Shown piece by piece: positions 42,539 to 50,967 of a stretch of DNA of 64,000 bases; the stretch's first letter is position 1, and every line of letters starts with the position of its first letter. This DNA comes from Caldilineaceae bacterium (GTDB lineage: Bacteria; Chloroflexota; Anaerolineae; Caldilineales; Caldilineaceae), in assembly GCA_022842065.1 (NCBI GenBank), contig JALHQH010000015.1, forward strand, positions 1 to 64,000, in the 5' to 3' direction. Position numbers and translations under genes: made by a program. The notes below the pieces were generated by a model that saw only the letters and a program-made list of their open reading frames with translations, was not told the DNA's origin and did no database searches.

Positions 42539-44740
42539 GCACCGATTCGGGAGCCCATTGGGCGCGGTGCTCGCAATTGCCTGATTATTCTGTACCGCAT
42601 CTCTTCCATTTGGCGTGGCAAACACGGCAGCGCGCTCGGCTTCCATCAACTGACCCCGTTCCAAGACAAATACCCGATCCACATGGCGCACGGTGCTCAA
42701 GCGATGGGCGATGATCAACTGGGTTACCTGGAGATCCGCCAATGCCCGCTGAATGCGCTCTTCGGTCTCTGTGTCAAGATGACTCGTAGCTTCATCCAAA
42801 ATGAGGATCGCCGGCTTGATCGCCAGGGCACGAGCGAGGGCAATCCGTTGGCGCTGGCCACCGGAGAGCCCGCTGCCCCCTTCGCCAACACGGGTTTCGT
42901 AGCCCATGGGCAAGCGCATGATCTCTGCATGGACCGCGGCTTGTTGCGCGGCCGCGATTACTTGTGCCAGCGGCAGATCGGGCTGGTGGAGCGCGATATT
43001 TTCGCGGATGGTGCCGCTGAGCAGAAAACAATCTTGTAGCACCACGCCAATCGACTGGCGTAACCGTGCCAGTCCAATTTCTTCAACACCATAGCCGTCA
43101 TAGGTAATCTGCCCCTGCTCTGGCCGATAGAGACCAAGCAGCAAACGCACCAATGTGCTCTTGCCCGCACCGGTTGGCCCGATGATGGCAACCTTTTCGC
43201 CGGGGCTGATCCGAAAGTTGAGATTTTGCAGCCCAAAGTTGCCCTCGCGGCCATAACAAAAGGTGAGATTCGTCACGGCAATGGCGCCTTGTAGCGTAAT
43301 CTCCTGCGCAACTGCGCCGGCAATCGCTTCCGGCGCGCGCTGAAGGACATCGTCCAGCCGCTCCAGGTGGGCACCGATTTGTTGGGCACGATGCAGCTGT
43401 TGCGCCAGGTTACCCAGCGGTGCCAGGGCTGCGGTCGCCAGGACGATTAGCGCTAACATCTCCCCTAAACTCAATTGCCCACTTTCAACTGCGCGCACAC
43501 CAAGCCACAATAATAAGAGCGGCGTCGCGTTGCTGAGCAACTGTAACACGCTTTGGATACGCGCCACCATCTCGTGATGGTGCACCGTGGCGGCGAGCGT
43601 TGCACTGAACCGGCGCTGCCACTCGGCCACAATCCACGCTTCGCGCCCTGCAGTCTTGATGGTTTCGATGCCCCGGACAATTTGGACCGCAAAGCCTTCC
43701 TCTTCCGCCTGCATTGCCAACTGGATTTGACCCTGCGCATGGATTCGTTCCCCCGCCCGCACCAACCACCAGAATTGGCCCACCGCGGCCACGCTGACCA
43801 GCACACCAAAGAGCGGCAGTTGGCTGTAGAGAATCACCAGATAGAGGAGCGCCAGCCCACTATCCAACAAGCCGGTCATCACGCCGGCTAACATCAGCTC
43901 ACGGATCGCCCGATTCCCTTCCAGCCGCGCGATCAGGTCGCCAGTGGTGCGCGCTTGAAAGAAGGGATAGGGCAAGCGCAACAACTGCGTGAAAAATTCG
44001 GGAATCAGCCGGCTGTCGAGCTGTTGCTGCAGCCGGATCACCAACGCCGACCGCACATAACCGATCAGGGTTTGGGCCGCCAGCGCAATCAGCATGCCAC
44101 CGCCCAGCAACGCCAACTGTCGCTCACTCGCTGCCGGCAGGATCTGCTCCACCACCAGCCAGGTGACTACCGGCAAGGTCAAGCCGGCCAGTTGATACAG
44201 TAGCGAAGCCACGAATAGTTGCGCCAGCAGGGCGCGGCTCTGTGGTACGGCCAGTACGCGGCGCAGATACGCGCGCCAGATCGCCGTTGTGCTCGCTGGC
44301 GGCTCGGCACACCGCAGCGTGCCAAACTCAGCGCCCGGGGTTAACGCCAGCGTGACCCCGCTGTAGCCGGCGGCAAACTCGGCCGGCGTCAGCGTGCGCC
44401 GCCCCACCGCCGGATCGACAATGCGTATGGCACGTTCGTTCCACGCTTCCAAAACCACAAAATGGATCCCCTGCCAGTGGACAATGACAGGCAGTTGCGC
44501 TTGTGCTAAACCCTGACAGGTGTGGCGAAACGCTTTTACCTCAAGCCCCAGGCCACGTGCGGTCTGGGCGATCATCAACGCCGTGACCCCATGCGCGCTC
44601 CCACCCATTGCCGCCTGACAGGCGCTCAGGGTGGTTGATCCGCCCCAATAGCGCACAATCATGGCGAGACAAGCCGCGCCACAATCGGCGGCACTCATTT
44701 GTAAAACAACTGGTACACGGTTTCGTGAAAACATAGGCAT
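42518..44740 (-). CDS. lanT: Peptidase-containing ABC exporter (LanT/NHLP type)
   Basis: 740 aa. Residues 1-135 are a C39 peptidase with catalytic C20 (MSAADCGAAC), H93 (GIHFVVLEAW) and D109 (RIVDPAVG), which cleaves leader peptides after a double Gly. Then a six-helix exporter domain (about 155-440) and an ATPase with Walker A GPTGAGKST, signature [15 protein letters not shown] and Walker B ILILDEATSHLD. It should remove the leader of the precursor at 50612-50950 (ends LVGGG) and export the product. Last gene of the lanthipeptide cluster; the 44803-44941 repeat separates it from lanM. Confidence 0.9.
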   Translation of the reverse strand: MPMFSRNRVPVVLQMSAADCGAACLAMIVRYWGGSTTLSACQAAMGGSAHGVTALMIAQTARGLGLEVKAFRHTCQGLAQAQLPVIVHWQGIHFVVLEAWNERAIRIVDPAVGRRTLTPAEFAAGYSGVTLALTPGAEFGTLRCAEPPASTTAIWRAYLRRVLAVPQSRALLAQLFVASLLYQLAGLTLPVVTWLVVEQILPAASERQLALLGGGMLIALAAQTLIGYVRSALVIRLQQQLDSRLIPEFFTQLLRLPYPFFQARTTGDLIARLEGNRAIRELMLAGVMTGLLDSGLALLYLVILYSQLPLFGVLVSVAAVGQFWWLVRAGERIHAQGQIQLAMQAEEEGFAVQIVRGIETIKTAGREAWIVAEWQRRFSATLAATVHHHEMVARIQSVLQLLSNATPLLLLWLGVRAVESGQLSLGEMLALIVLATAALAPLGNLAQQLHRAQQIGAHLERLDDVLQRAPEAIAGAVAQEITLQGAIAVTNLTFCYGREGNFGLQNLNFRISPGEKVAIIGPTGAGKSTLVRLLLGLYRPEQGQITYDGYGVEEIGLARLRQSIGVVLQDCFLLSGTIRENIALHQPDLPLAQVIAAAQQAAVHAEIMRLPMGYETRVGEGGSGLSGGQRQRIALARALAIKPAILILDEATSHLDTETEERIQRALADLQVTQLIIAHRLSTVRHVDRVFVLERGQLMEAERAAVFATPNGRDAVQNNQAIASTAPNGLPNRCLISKVR

Positions 44741-44802
44741 ATTGTGTTTAGCACCCGGTCCGCCAGGCGAGAAATTTACTCGGCTATGAGCAGCGCCGGC
44801 TA

Positions 44803-44941
44803 ATGAATGTTAAATAATTGATTGTGTAAACCGCCCTGGGCTAAAGCCTGCCCAGGGGGCACCCAGCTATAGAACAACGCCCCCTAAAGCGGGCTTTAGC
44901 CTGCGTTGTTCTGTAGCCCCGCTCATTTATGGCGGGGCGGC
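44803..44941. repeat. ~140-bp repeat, copy 2
   Basis: Inverted relative to 22184-22324 in its outer parts (ATGAATGTTAAATAATTG on this strand), with the central hairpin segment in the same orientation. Fills the lanM-lanT gap almost exactly. Its internal hairpin may reduce lanT expression. Confidence 0.85.
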
Positions 44942-44948
44942 TTTAGCC

Positions 44949-47891
44949 TCAGGTGCATTTACTTTCTGAACTCGCATCAATCCCTGCTGTTGCCCACCGC
45001 AGCACACAAGGCAACACCCCAGCGAACTCCCCATTCACCGCGGCCAGCCGCAACAAGGTGTAGCCAATCCCGGCGACGCCTCGAAAGAAGGTTGGGTTGA
45101 AGATCTGCGGGGGTAGATCATCGTAAAGCTGAAAGTATCCCGCCGCTGCCTGCGTTAGCACGGCCTGCGCCTGTGCGGTGGCGTGCGCAATCCAAGCTGG
45201 TTGCGCCATGATCATCCCCATCTCCAACAGGCTTTCGATCTGACCAAAGCGCCCGCAGCAGAGTGTATCGAGCGACGACAATGGCGTTGCATCAATCAAC
45301 AGCACTGCAGCCCGTTCCACGGTTGGTCTTAGCGCAGGCAAAACGGTCAACGAAGCGCCCGCGGCCAGGCCAATCCCAGCCGCACCATTGCACCAATTAT
45401 GCAGATAGACCGGCACGGCACCGCGGCGGTCTTGCCAGTTCCCTGCATCGGCATCATAAAGCTGCTGCTGAAAGGCCCAGCCCTGTTGTGCCGCTTGGCG
45501 AAAGCGCTGTTCACCACTGCTGTCGTAGAGCGCGGCCAGGGCATACGCGATCCCCGCTGCACCATGTGCAAAGCCCCCTGGGCGCTGTTGCGGATCGCGC
45601 CAGGCTGTTTGATAAGTGCACAGCACGTCACCACACGCAATCGCCATTTGCAGAATGCGCTGTCGTCCTTGCTCGTCGCCCCAGGACCCCAATTGCCGGT
45701 AAAAAGAGAGCAGGCCCAACAGTTGGCCCGCTTTGCCGTCGAGTACACCCCATTCGGTGGAATCGCGATGGTCAGCGGTAGCCGCATGGATATCCAAAAA
45801 CGGTGTAATGAGCTGTTCTGCCGCCTGATCTAATGGTGGTTCCTGCAAAAACTGGGCACACTGGCTGAACACATAGAGGCGTCCGCCATCGTCGGTGTTG
45901 GTGTCGATATTGGTGGTGGCTGTTGCGGCGCAAGGAGTGAGTGCGGCCAACGCTCGATCACGCCAACGCCTATCGTCAGTGGCGCGATAGAGCGCGGCTA
46001 GAAAGAGCGCAATGCCGGCGCGGCCCCTATAGAAATCGTCGCCGACGAAGCCATGTTGCTGGCAACCGGCGCGCGGCTGCCATTGCGGCGCGATCCAGCC
46101 CACGGCATCGTCGTCAAGCGCTACCGCCCGTTGCCAGAGGATTTCGCCGAGGTGGCGCGCTTGAGCGAGAAAGGGCTGGCTGGTTGGCCGCGCTGGTGAA
46201 AAATAGGCGGTGCGCTGCAAGCTCTCCGTGATGAGTTGATGCTGCTGTTGCTGGGCCGCGGCTGCTGGTAGCGTCAGCACAGGCCAACACAGCAGGGCAG
46301 CAATCCGCGTCCGGCCGACCACGAAATCTGCTTGCCCGACTTGCACGGTGAAACGGGGCACATCGCCCTGCGCCAGCGCCGCCTGCTCCTGCGCGAGCAA
46401 AGGCCAGAAGGGCGCGTGATCAGGATGTTGCAGATAGGTGCGTGCCAGTTGATCGGCGGCAATGGTAAAATCAGCCCCGCTGCGCAGCAAGGCCGGTTGC
46501 CGCAAGTGGTCGAGCAGGCGCAGATAGGCCGCGGTGGGCCGTGGCCCAAAGCGCACTTCGCCCGCTTGAAATGGTGCCAGCGGACCAGTTGCGGCGCACA
46601 GTTCACACCAGTTTTCGGTGAGAAAGTGCATGATACGGTGGTAACCAGCACCAATTGCTGCGCTCGCCGCCGCCGACAAGCCGTCCGCGTCACCAATGCC
46701 CCCAATCTCAGCGACGCCTTGGCTGTTCACCGCCCAGCGGGGCAGCAACCCCGTGCGCATGACATCAAGCGGATCAGCCTCTTCCTGCCCGACAAGCTGT
46801 GGATAGCGGACCATCTCGGCATCGACAAGCAGCAGTTGCTCACCCACGGTGACCAGATTCTCGGCGTGACAGTCGGTGGCGTGCAGCAGTTGCAACAGAC
46901 CGAGCACCATGCCCACCCGTTGATAGTAGCGTTCGCTGTTGTTGCGCACAATGCCCGCTTCACCGGCGGCCCACGCCATCCAACCGTAATTGGTACGTGG
47001 CAGCGTCCACAGTTGGCCTAACCGTGGGGTGAGTCCGTTGGCATTACACCACGCCAGCAGTTCGTTCCAGGCCCAATCCAGCGTCAGCGTTTTGGGTTTA
47101 TAGGCAATGGTGGTTTCAAGACCATGCTCCGCCGCAATCGTTACCGCCCACACCGTGCGTCCGCCGGCGTGGGGATCGGAGAGACCAGGCCGCAGATCGG
47201 TAATCACCCCTGCCGCAAGCGCCGCGCTCCAACCACCCTGTGCGGCGAGTAGTGACCAATCTGCCGCAAGCCGCTCTAAAAATTCGGCACACGCATCAAC
47301 CCATTGGCTGACTTTGGTCGCAAGTTGGCGCGCCAGCACGGGAAAGGTTTGGCAGAGCGCGAACAGCGCAGGGGTACGGTATAGCGTGCCTCTACGCTGT
47401 TCGTTTTCCAGGTAGTCGAGGGTTGGCGTCGCCAATGCGACCAGTTGTTGCCGTAAATCGGCGGCGAGCTGTTGTTGCGCCGCGGGTCTTAGCCAGGTAA
47501 GTCGCGCCTCAACGCGCTGGGCCACCTGGCACTGCGCAACCGTGACAAAGGGTTCCAGCAAGGCATCATGTGTAGGGAGACCTGCTTGTGCAACCGGCGG
47601 CAACGCACAGGCCGCGGCCACGATCTGGGCCCAAGTCGGCAACGCGCTATCATCTGGCCAGTGACCATCGGTCAACAATGGCAATGCGTCAGTTGTCACT
47701 AGCCCAGCCCAAGCTAGCCGCTGCTGAAAGTGTGCCCAATCGCCCCCTGCGGCCAGTTGACACCAGCGTGCCAGCCGCGCAGAGGCGATCTGTTGATCGA
47801 TTGCCCATGCCGCTGGGATCCAGTTGTCGCCGCGCCGTTCGTTGAGAAAGGTGGCCTGATTGACAAGGGTGCGCAATTCGTCGTGGTTCAT
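44949..47891 (-). CDS. lanM: Class II lanthipeptide synthetase LanM
   Basis: 980 aa, typical for LanM. The N-terminal dehydratase (DUF4135) has TIAYKPKTLTLD (Lys near 264) and LHATDCHAENLV (near 341) with LLLVDAEMVRY, matching the phosphorylation/elimination site; it converts Ser/Thr to dehydro residues. The C-terminal cyclase (LanC-like) has GIALFLAAL, GAAGIAYALAALYD, zinc ligands at HNWCNGAAGIGLA (near 833) and DTLCCGRFGQIE (near 878), and FFRGVAGIGYTLL. The Cys-Cys-Gly in place of Cys-His-Gly marks the ProcM-like clade with three Cys zinc ligands and broad substrate tolerance. Overlaps the upstream peptidase stop by 4 bp. Confidence 0.93.
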   Translation of the reverse strand: MNHDELRTLVNQATFLNERRGDNWIPAAWAIDQQIASARLARWCQLAAGGDWAHFQQRLAWAGLVTTDALPLLTDGHWPDDSALPTWAQIVAAACALPPVAQAGLPTHDALLEPFVTVAQCQVAQRVEARLTWLRPAAQQQLAADLRQQLVALATPTLDYLENEQRRGTLYRTPALFALCQTFPVLARQLATKVSQWVDACAEFLERLAADWSLLAAQGGWSAALAAGVITDLRPGLSDPHAGGRTVWAVTIAAEHGLETTIAYKPKTLTLDWAWNELLAWCNANGLTPRLGQLWTLPRTNYGWMAWAAGEAGIVRNNSERYYQRVGMVLGLLQLLHATDCHAENLVTVGEQLLLVDAEMVRYPQLVGQEEADPLDVMRTGLLPRWAVNSQGVAEIGGIGDADGLSAAASAAIGAGYHRIMHFLTENWCELCAATGPLAPFQAGEVRFGPRPTAAYLRLLDHLRQPALLRSGADFTIAADQLARTYLQHPDHAPFWPLLAQEQAALAQGDVPRFTVQVGQADFVVGRTRIAALLCWPVLTLPAAAAQQQQHQLITESLQRTAYFSPARPTSQPFLAQARHLGEILWQRAVALDDDAVGWIAPQWQPRAGCQQHGFVGDDFYRGRAGIALFLAALYRATDDRRWRDRALAALTPCAATATTNIDTNTDDGGRLYVFSQCAQFLQEPPLDQAAEQLITPFLDIHAATADHRDSTEWGVLDGKAGQLLGLLSFYRQLGSWGDEQGRQRILQMAIACGDVLCTYQTAWRDPQQRPGGFAHGAAGIAYALAALYDSSGEQRFRQAAQQGWAFQQQLYDADAGNWQDRRGAVPVYLHNWCNGAAGIGLAAGASLTVLPALRPTVERAAVLLIDATPLSSLDTLCCGRFGQIESLLEMGMIMAQPAWIAHATAQAQAVLTQAAAGYFQLYDDLPPQIFNPTFFRGVAGIGYTLLRLAAVNGEFAGVLPCVLRWATAGIDASSESKCT

Positions 47892-49756
47892 GGCCGCAAC
47901 CCCAAGTGGTCGGCGAAAAAGGTGAGGCGGTCGGTGGCCGCGGCGATTTGCACAGCGCGATCAGGCCCATCACCATGACCGCTGCCGGGATCGACGCGCA
48001 ACAAAATCGGGGCATTGCCGCCTTGCGCCTGCTGGAGTGCCGCGGCAAAGCGCAGGCTGTGCGCGGCACCGACCCGCGGGTCGCATTCGTGGGTGGTGAT
48101 GAGGGTGGCTGGGTAATGTGCGTCGGGGCGCAAGGTATGTAAGGGTGAATAGTTCGCCAAATGTACTCGCTCATCCGGCTGGTCCGGCGATCCATACTCA
48201 GCGATCCAATTGGCACCCTGACCGAGCTGGTGATAGGCGAGCATGTCGAGCAGGGCGGAGTCGATCACCGCCGCGCCAAAGAGCTGGGGCGCTTGGGTTA
48301 ACGCGGCGGCGACCGTCAACCCGCCGTTGCTGACCCCCCAGAGGCCGAGCCGTTGGGGGGTGGTGATGCCCTGGTCAATCAGCCAACGCGCGGCGGCGAG
48401 CAGATCGTCAAAGGTGCGTTGTTTATGAACGCCCACTGCGGCTTGATGCCACGCCGCACCGAGTTCGCTGCCGCCGCGCACGCACGCGGTGACATAACAG
48501 CCGCCGGCCAGCAGCCAGGTCATGGCGTCGGCGGAAAATTGTGGCGTGTGGGCAATACCCAAGCCACCGTAAGCGGTGAGTATGGTCGGACAATGAAGCG
48601 GTTTGACCGCGCGGTAGTGGGTGAGGAAGAGCGGTACACGCGTACCGTCTGCGCTGAGAATCCACTCCTGGCGCGTGAGAAAGTCGTCCGGTCTGTAGGG
48701 CAGTGGGCGTGGGTTACCTTCAGGTTGTGCGCTGGCCTGACCCGGTTGCCAGCGATAGATCTGGGGTGGTCGCACGTGATCGGTGTAACCATAACGCAGT
48801 TGGGGTGGCGTGCCTGTCGTTGCCAGCCAGCGCACGGTCCCCACACCGGGCAGCGGGATGGTTGTCTGTGCGTTGCCTTGTTCATTGTAAAGATCGAGCT
48901 CGCTACAACTGCCGTTCAAGTAGTGGACTACCCAACCACGGCCAAAGGGGGTGGCATCGACCAGCGGCAGCGCTTTTCGTCGTAGGGGCACGGAATGCCG
49001 TGCCCCTACGACGGTGTCTAAATCAATTGCTAACAGCCGGCCATTTGGCGCGTCCGCTTCGACGGCGCGCAGGACGAGTTGATCTGGCTGCCAGTGGAGA
49101 ATATCATAACGACCGGTGAAACCCGGTGCGATCGCAATCGGCGTGCCTTCTGCCACCGCGGGGTTGCCTTGCAACGGCAACAGGGTCAGTTGGTTATTGG
49201 CGCTATGATTGAAAACCGTGATGGCGAGCCACTGGCCATCGGGGCTGACGGTTGGCTGGTAGTACCAATGAGGGTGCTCGGCGTGGTAGAAGACGCAGCG
49301 ATCCTGGCGCTGCGCCGTGCCGACGCGATGGAAGTAGAGCGCGTGCTGGCCGGGGTAGGGAAGGTAGCGGTCGTAATAGAAGCCGCTGCTGTCCGGTCGC
49401 CAGGCAATGCCGGTGGGATAGACATCGGTAATACATTCTTGGGGGCGGGCCGACCCGCTTGCCCCTTGCCACAGTTGCCAACCGTGGAGATCGCTGCCAA
49501 CCTGGTTGGTGACCGTGGCGTACCACTCTCCCTCTGGACTCGTGCTCATTGGGGTGGGCGTTTCCGCTTGGGGTAAGGCGGTGAGCAGTTGCTGCAAGCG
49601 CTGTGCCATCTGTTGCCGGCTTGGCAAGCGCGCAGGACTATGCAACCAGGCGTGGGTCTGCCGGTTTTGGGTGGCGATCCACGCCTGGTCGGTTGGCTGT
49701 ACAGCAGCGTGGTTATGCGATCTACTCAACGCATCAGCACTTTCTTGCTGTACCAC
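47888..49756 (-). CDS. Prolyl oligopeptidase family serine peptidase of the lanthipeptide cluster
   Basis: 622-aa S9A-type enzyme without a signal peptide, so probably cytoplasmic. An N-terminal beta-propeller is followed by the alpha/beta-hydrolase domain with Ser near 476 (LWGVSNGGLTVAA), Asp near 557 (HECDPRVG) and His near 594 (GSGHGD). Stand-alone prolyl oligopeptidases remove leaders in class III lanthipeptide pathways; in a class II cluster that already has a C39 exporter this is unusual. A palindrome (48978-49013) is inserted in frame within the propeller (VVGARHSVPLRR). GTG start, overlapping the GNAT stop by 31 bp. Confidence 0.88.
   Translation of the reverse strand: MVQQESADALSRSHNHAAVQPTDQAWIATQNRQTHAWLHSPARLPSRQQMAQRLQQLLTALPQAETPTPMSTSPEGEWYATVTNQVGSDLHGWQLWQGASGSARPQECITDVYPTGIAWRPDSSGFYYDRYLPYPGQHALYFHRVGTAQRQDRCVFYHAEHPHWYYQPTVSPDGQWLAITVFNHSANNQLTLLPLQGNPAVAEGTPIAIAPGFTGRYDILHWQPDQLVLRAVEADAPNGRLLAIDLDTVVGARHSVPLRRKALPLVDATPFGRGWVVHYLNGSCSELDLYNEQGNAQTTIPLPGVGTVRWLATTGTPPQLRYGYTDHVRPPQIYRWQPGQASAQPEGNPRPLPYRPDDFLTRQEWILSADGTRVPLFLTHYRAVKPLHCPTILTAYGGLGIAHTPQFSADAMTWLLAGGCYVTACVRGGSELGAAWHQAAVGVHKQRTFDDLLAAARWLIDQGITTPQRLGLWGVSNGGLTVAAALTQAPQLFGAAVIDSALLDMLAYHQLGQGANWIAEYGSPDQPDERVHLANYSPLHTLRPDAHYPATLITTHECDPRVGAAHSLRFAAALQQAQGGNAPILLRVDPGSGHGDGPDRAVQIAAATDRLTFFADHLGLRP
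48978..49013. repeat. 36-nt palindrome inside the peptidase gene
   Basis: CGTCGTAGGGGCACGG... and complement, one central mismatch. Sister of 19197-19236 and read in the same relative frame. In the protein it extends a loop between LLAIDLD and LPLVDATP without breaking the frame. Confidence 0.88.
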
Positions 49757-50595
49757 TCATCATATTCATCAACCAGGTGGTCGCCAAAGGCGCGGCGCGA
49801 CCAGCGTAACATCGGTTCATTGTCAGGGTGAACGCGCCAGTAGGCGTAGTTACCGGCACCGCTGTAGTAGCGCCGCATCGATTCGCCGACCAACATGAAG
49901 CCGCGCCCCAGTTGCTGCAACGGGGGATCGACAAACATGATCTCAACAAAGCGGCGGTCCGGCGCCTCGCGCATGACGAGCACCCACCCGACCACCTGAT
50001 CGTGGTAGCGCAAGCCGACGCTTGTCTCAGGATCCCAAGCGGTCAGCGGGCGATTAAAGGGGGAGAAGTGGGGTGGATACCAGCCTTCCTCACCCCGTTT
50101 GGCGATCTGTGCCTCCTCCGCGGCCGTCAGATCAGTCCAGGTGAAGGCTTCATAAGGTGGGCGAAATTGATAGCGGGCAACCCACTGCGCGGTTTGGCTC
50201 GTACGACAGATCCAGAAGACCCGACTCGTCAGTTCTGATTGGCCCCAACCGGCTTTGGTCAGGAGAGCGTGCCAGGCGTCTGTATATTTGTTAGCGCGGT
50301 AAAGCGTTTGGATCGCTATTGTGGCCTGTTGGGCCAGCGCTGTTTCGATGGTTGCCAGCAGCGCCGTGGCAATGCCAGCGCGGCGATAGTCGGGCAGGAC
50401 ATAGAGATCAAGCAGGTCGGCGTTGCTTTCCAGCATAACGACCGCCGCGCCGGCCGGTTGCCCCCAAAAGGCTGCGCCCCACACGTAGAAGTGGGGATCG
50501 GTGATTTGTTCAAGCACTTGCGACCGCAGCGCCGGCTTGACCAATAGCAGATAGGGAGGCAATGTTCTTTGGTTGAGGCGTTCAATCGTGAGCAT
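49726..50595 (-). CDS. Tandem GNAT acetyltransferase of the lanthipeptide cluster
   Basis: 289 aa with two GNAT-like halves. Half 1 (about 1-125): ADLLDLYVLPDYRRAGIATA with the acetyl-CoA pyrophosphate motif RRAGIA. Half 2 (about 165-285): VVGWVLVMREAP, then QQLGRGFMLVGESMRRYY and the closing WSRRAFGDHLVDEYDEW. Sits 16 bp after the lanthipeptide precursor and overlaps the peptidase gene, so it is embedded in the operon. It may acetylate the mature peptide or an immunity target; some lanthipeptides are N-acetylated, but the reaction here is inference. Confidence 0.8.
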   Translation of the reverse strand: MLTIERLNQRTLPPYLLLVKPALRSQVLEQITDPHFYVWGAAFWGQPAGAAVVMLESNADLLDLYVLPDYRRAGIATALLATIETALAQQATIAIQTLYRANKYTDAWHALLTKAGWGQSELTSRVFWICRTSQTAQWVARYQFRPPYEAFTWTDLTAAEEAQIAKRGEEGWYPPHFSPFNRPLTAWDPETSVGLRYHDQVVGWVLVMREAPDRRFVEIMFVDPPLQQLGRGFMLVGESMRRYYSGAGNYAYWRVHPDNEPMLRWSRRAFGDHLVDEYDEWYSKKVLMR

Positions 50596-50611
50596 AGATA
50601 AAGTACGTTCT

Positions 50612-50950
50612 TCAACAAGAGGTGCGCGGTCGTTCGGCGCTACTTGCCGCTAATGTATCACTACAGGACGTAGGTATCGGCCGTAATGTGCGTCCGCCGC
50701 CAACCAGGGCTAATTCCAGATCGTCTAGCGGCAATGCATCCAGTGGCGGGGGTGGGAGAACCAGGTAGTGCTGCCCTGGTTGTTCCTCCAAGACAGTGAT
50801 GGACATCCCCGCCGGCAAGGTGACGCCCAGCAGATCGGCGACCGCGGCTTTGGGTTCTTGCAGCAACCATTGGCGAAAGGCGGGGTCGCGTTCGGCCTGG
50901 GTAATGATGCGCGCTTCCAGTTCTGCGCGTGATTGAGTTTGTATTGTCAT
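50612..50950 (-). CDS. lanA: Lanthipeptide precursor with nitrile-hydratase-like leader (NHLP)
   Basis: 112 aa from ATG 50950 with AAGGAG 10 nt upstream. Residues about 8-75 are an NHLP leader (RAELEARIITQAERDPAFRQ, LLQEPKAAVADLLGV, then MSITVLEEQPGQHYLVLPP). LELALVGGG (80-86) is the double-Gly cleavage site. The core of about 26 residues holds nine Ser/Thr and two Cys (C96 and C112, the last residue), allowing two thioether rings and several extra dehydro residues. First of the biosynthetic genes, directly followed by GNAT, peptidase, LanM and LanT. A longer frame to 51199 is out of frame with the NHL gene and rejected. Confidence 0.88.
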   Translation of the reverse strand: MTIQTQSRAELEARIITQAERDPAFRQWLLQEPKAAVADLLGVTLPAGMSITVLEEQPGQHYLVLPPPPLDALPLDDLELALVGGGRTLRPIPTSCSDTLAASSAERPRTSC

Positions 50951-50967
50951 TGCTAGAGTACTCCTTA

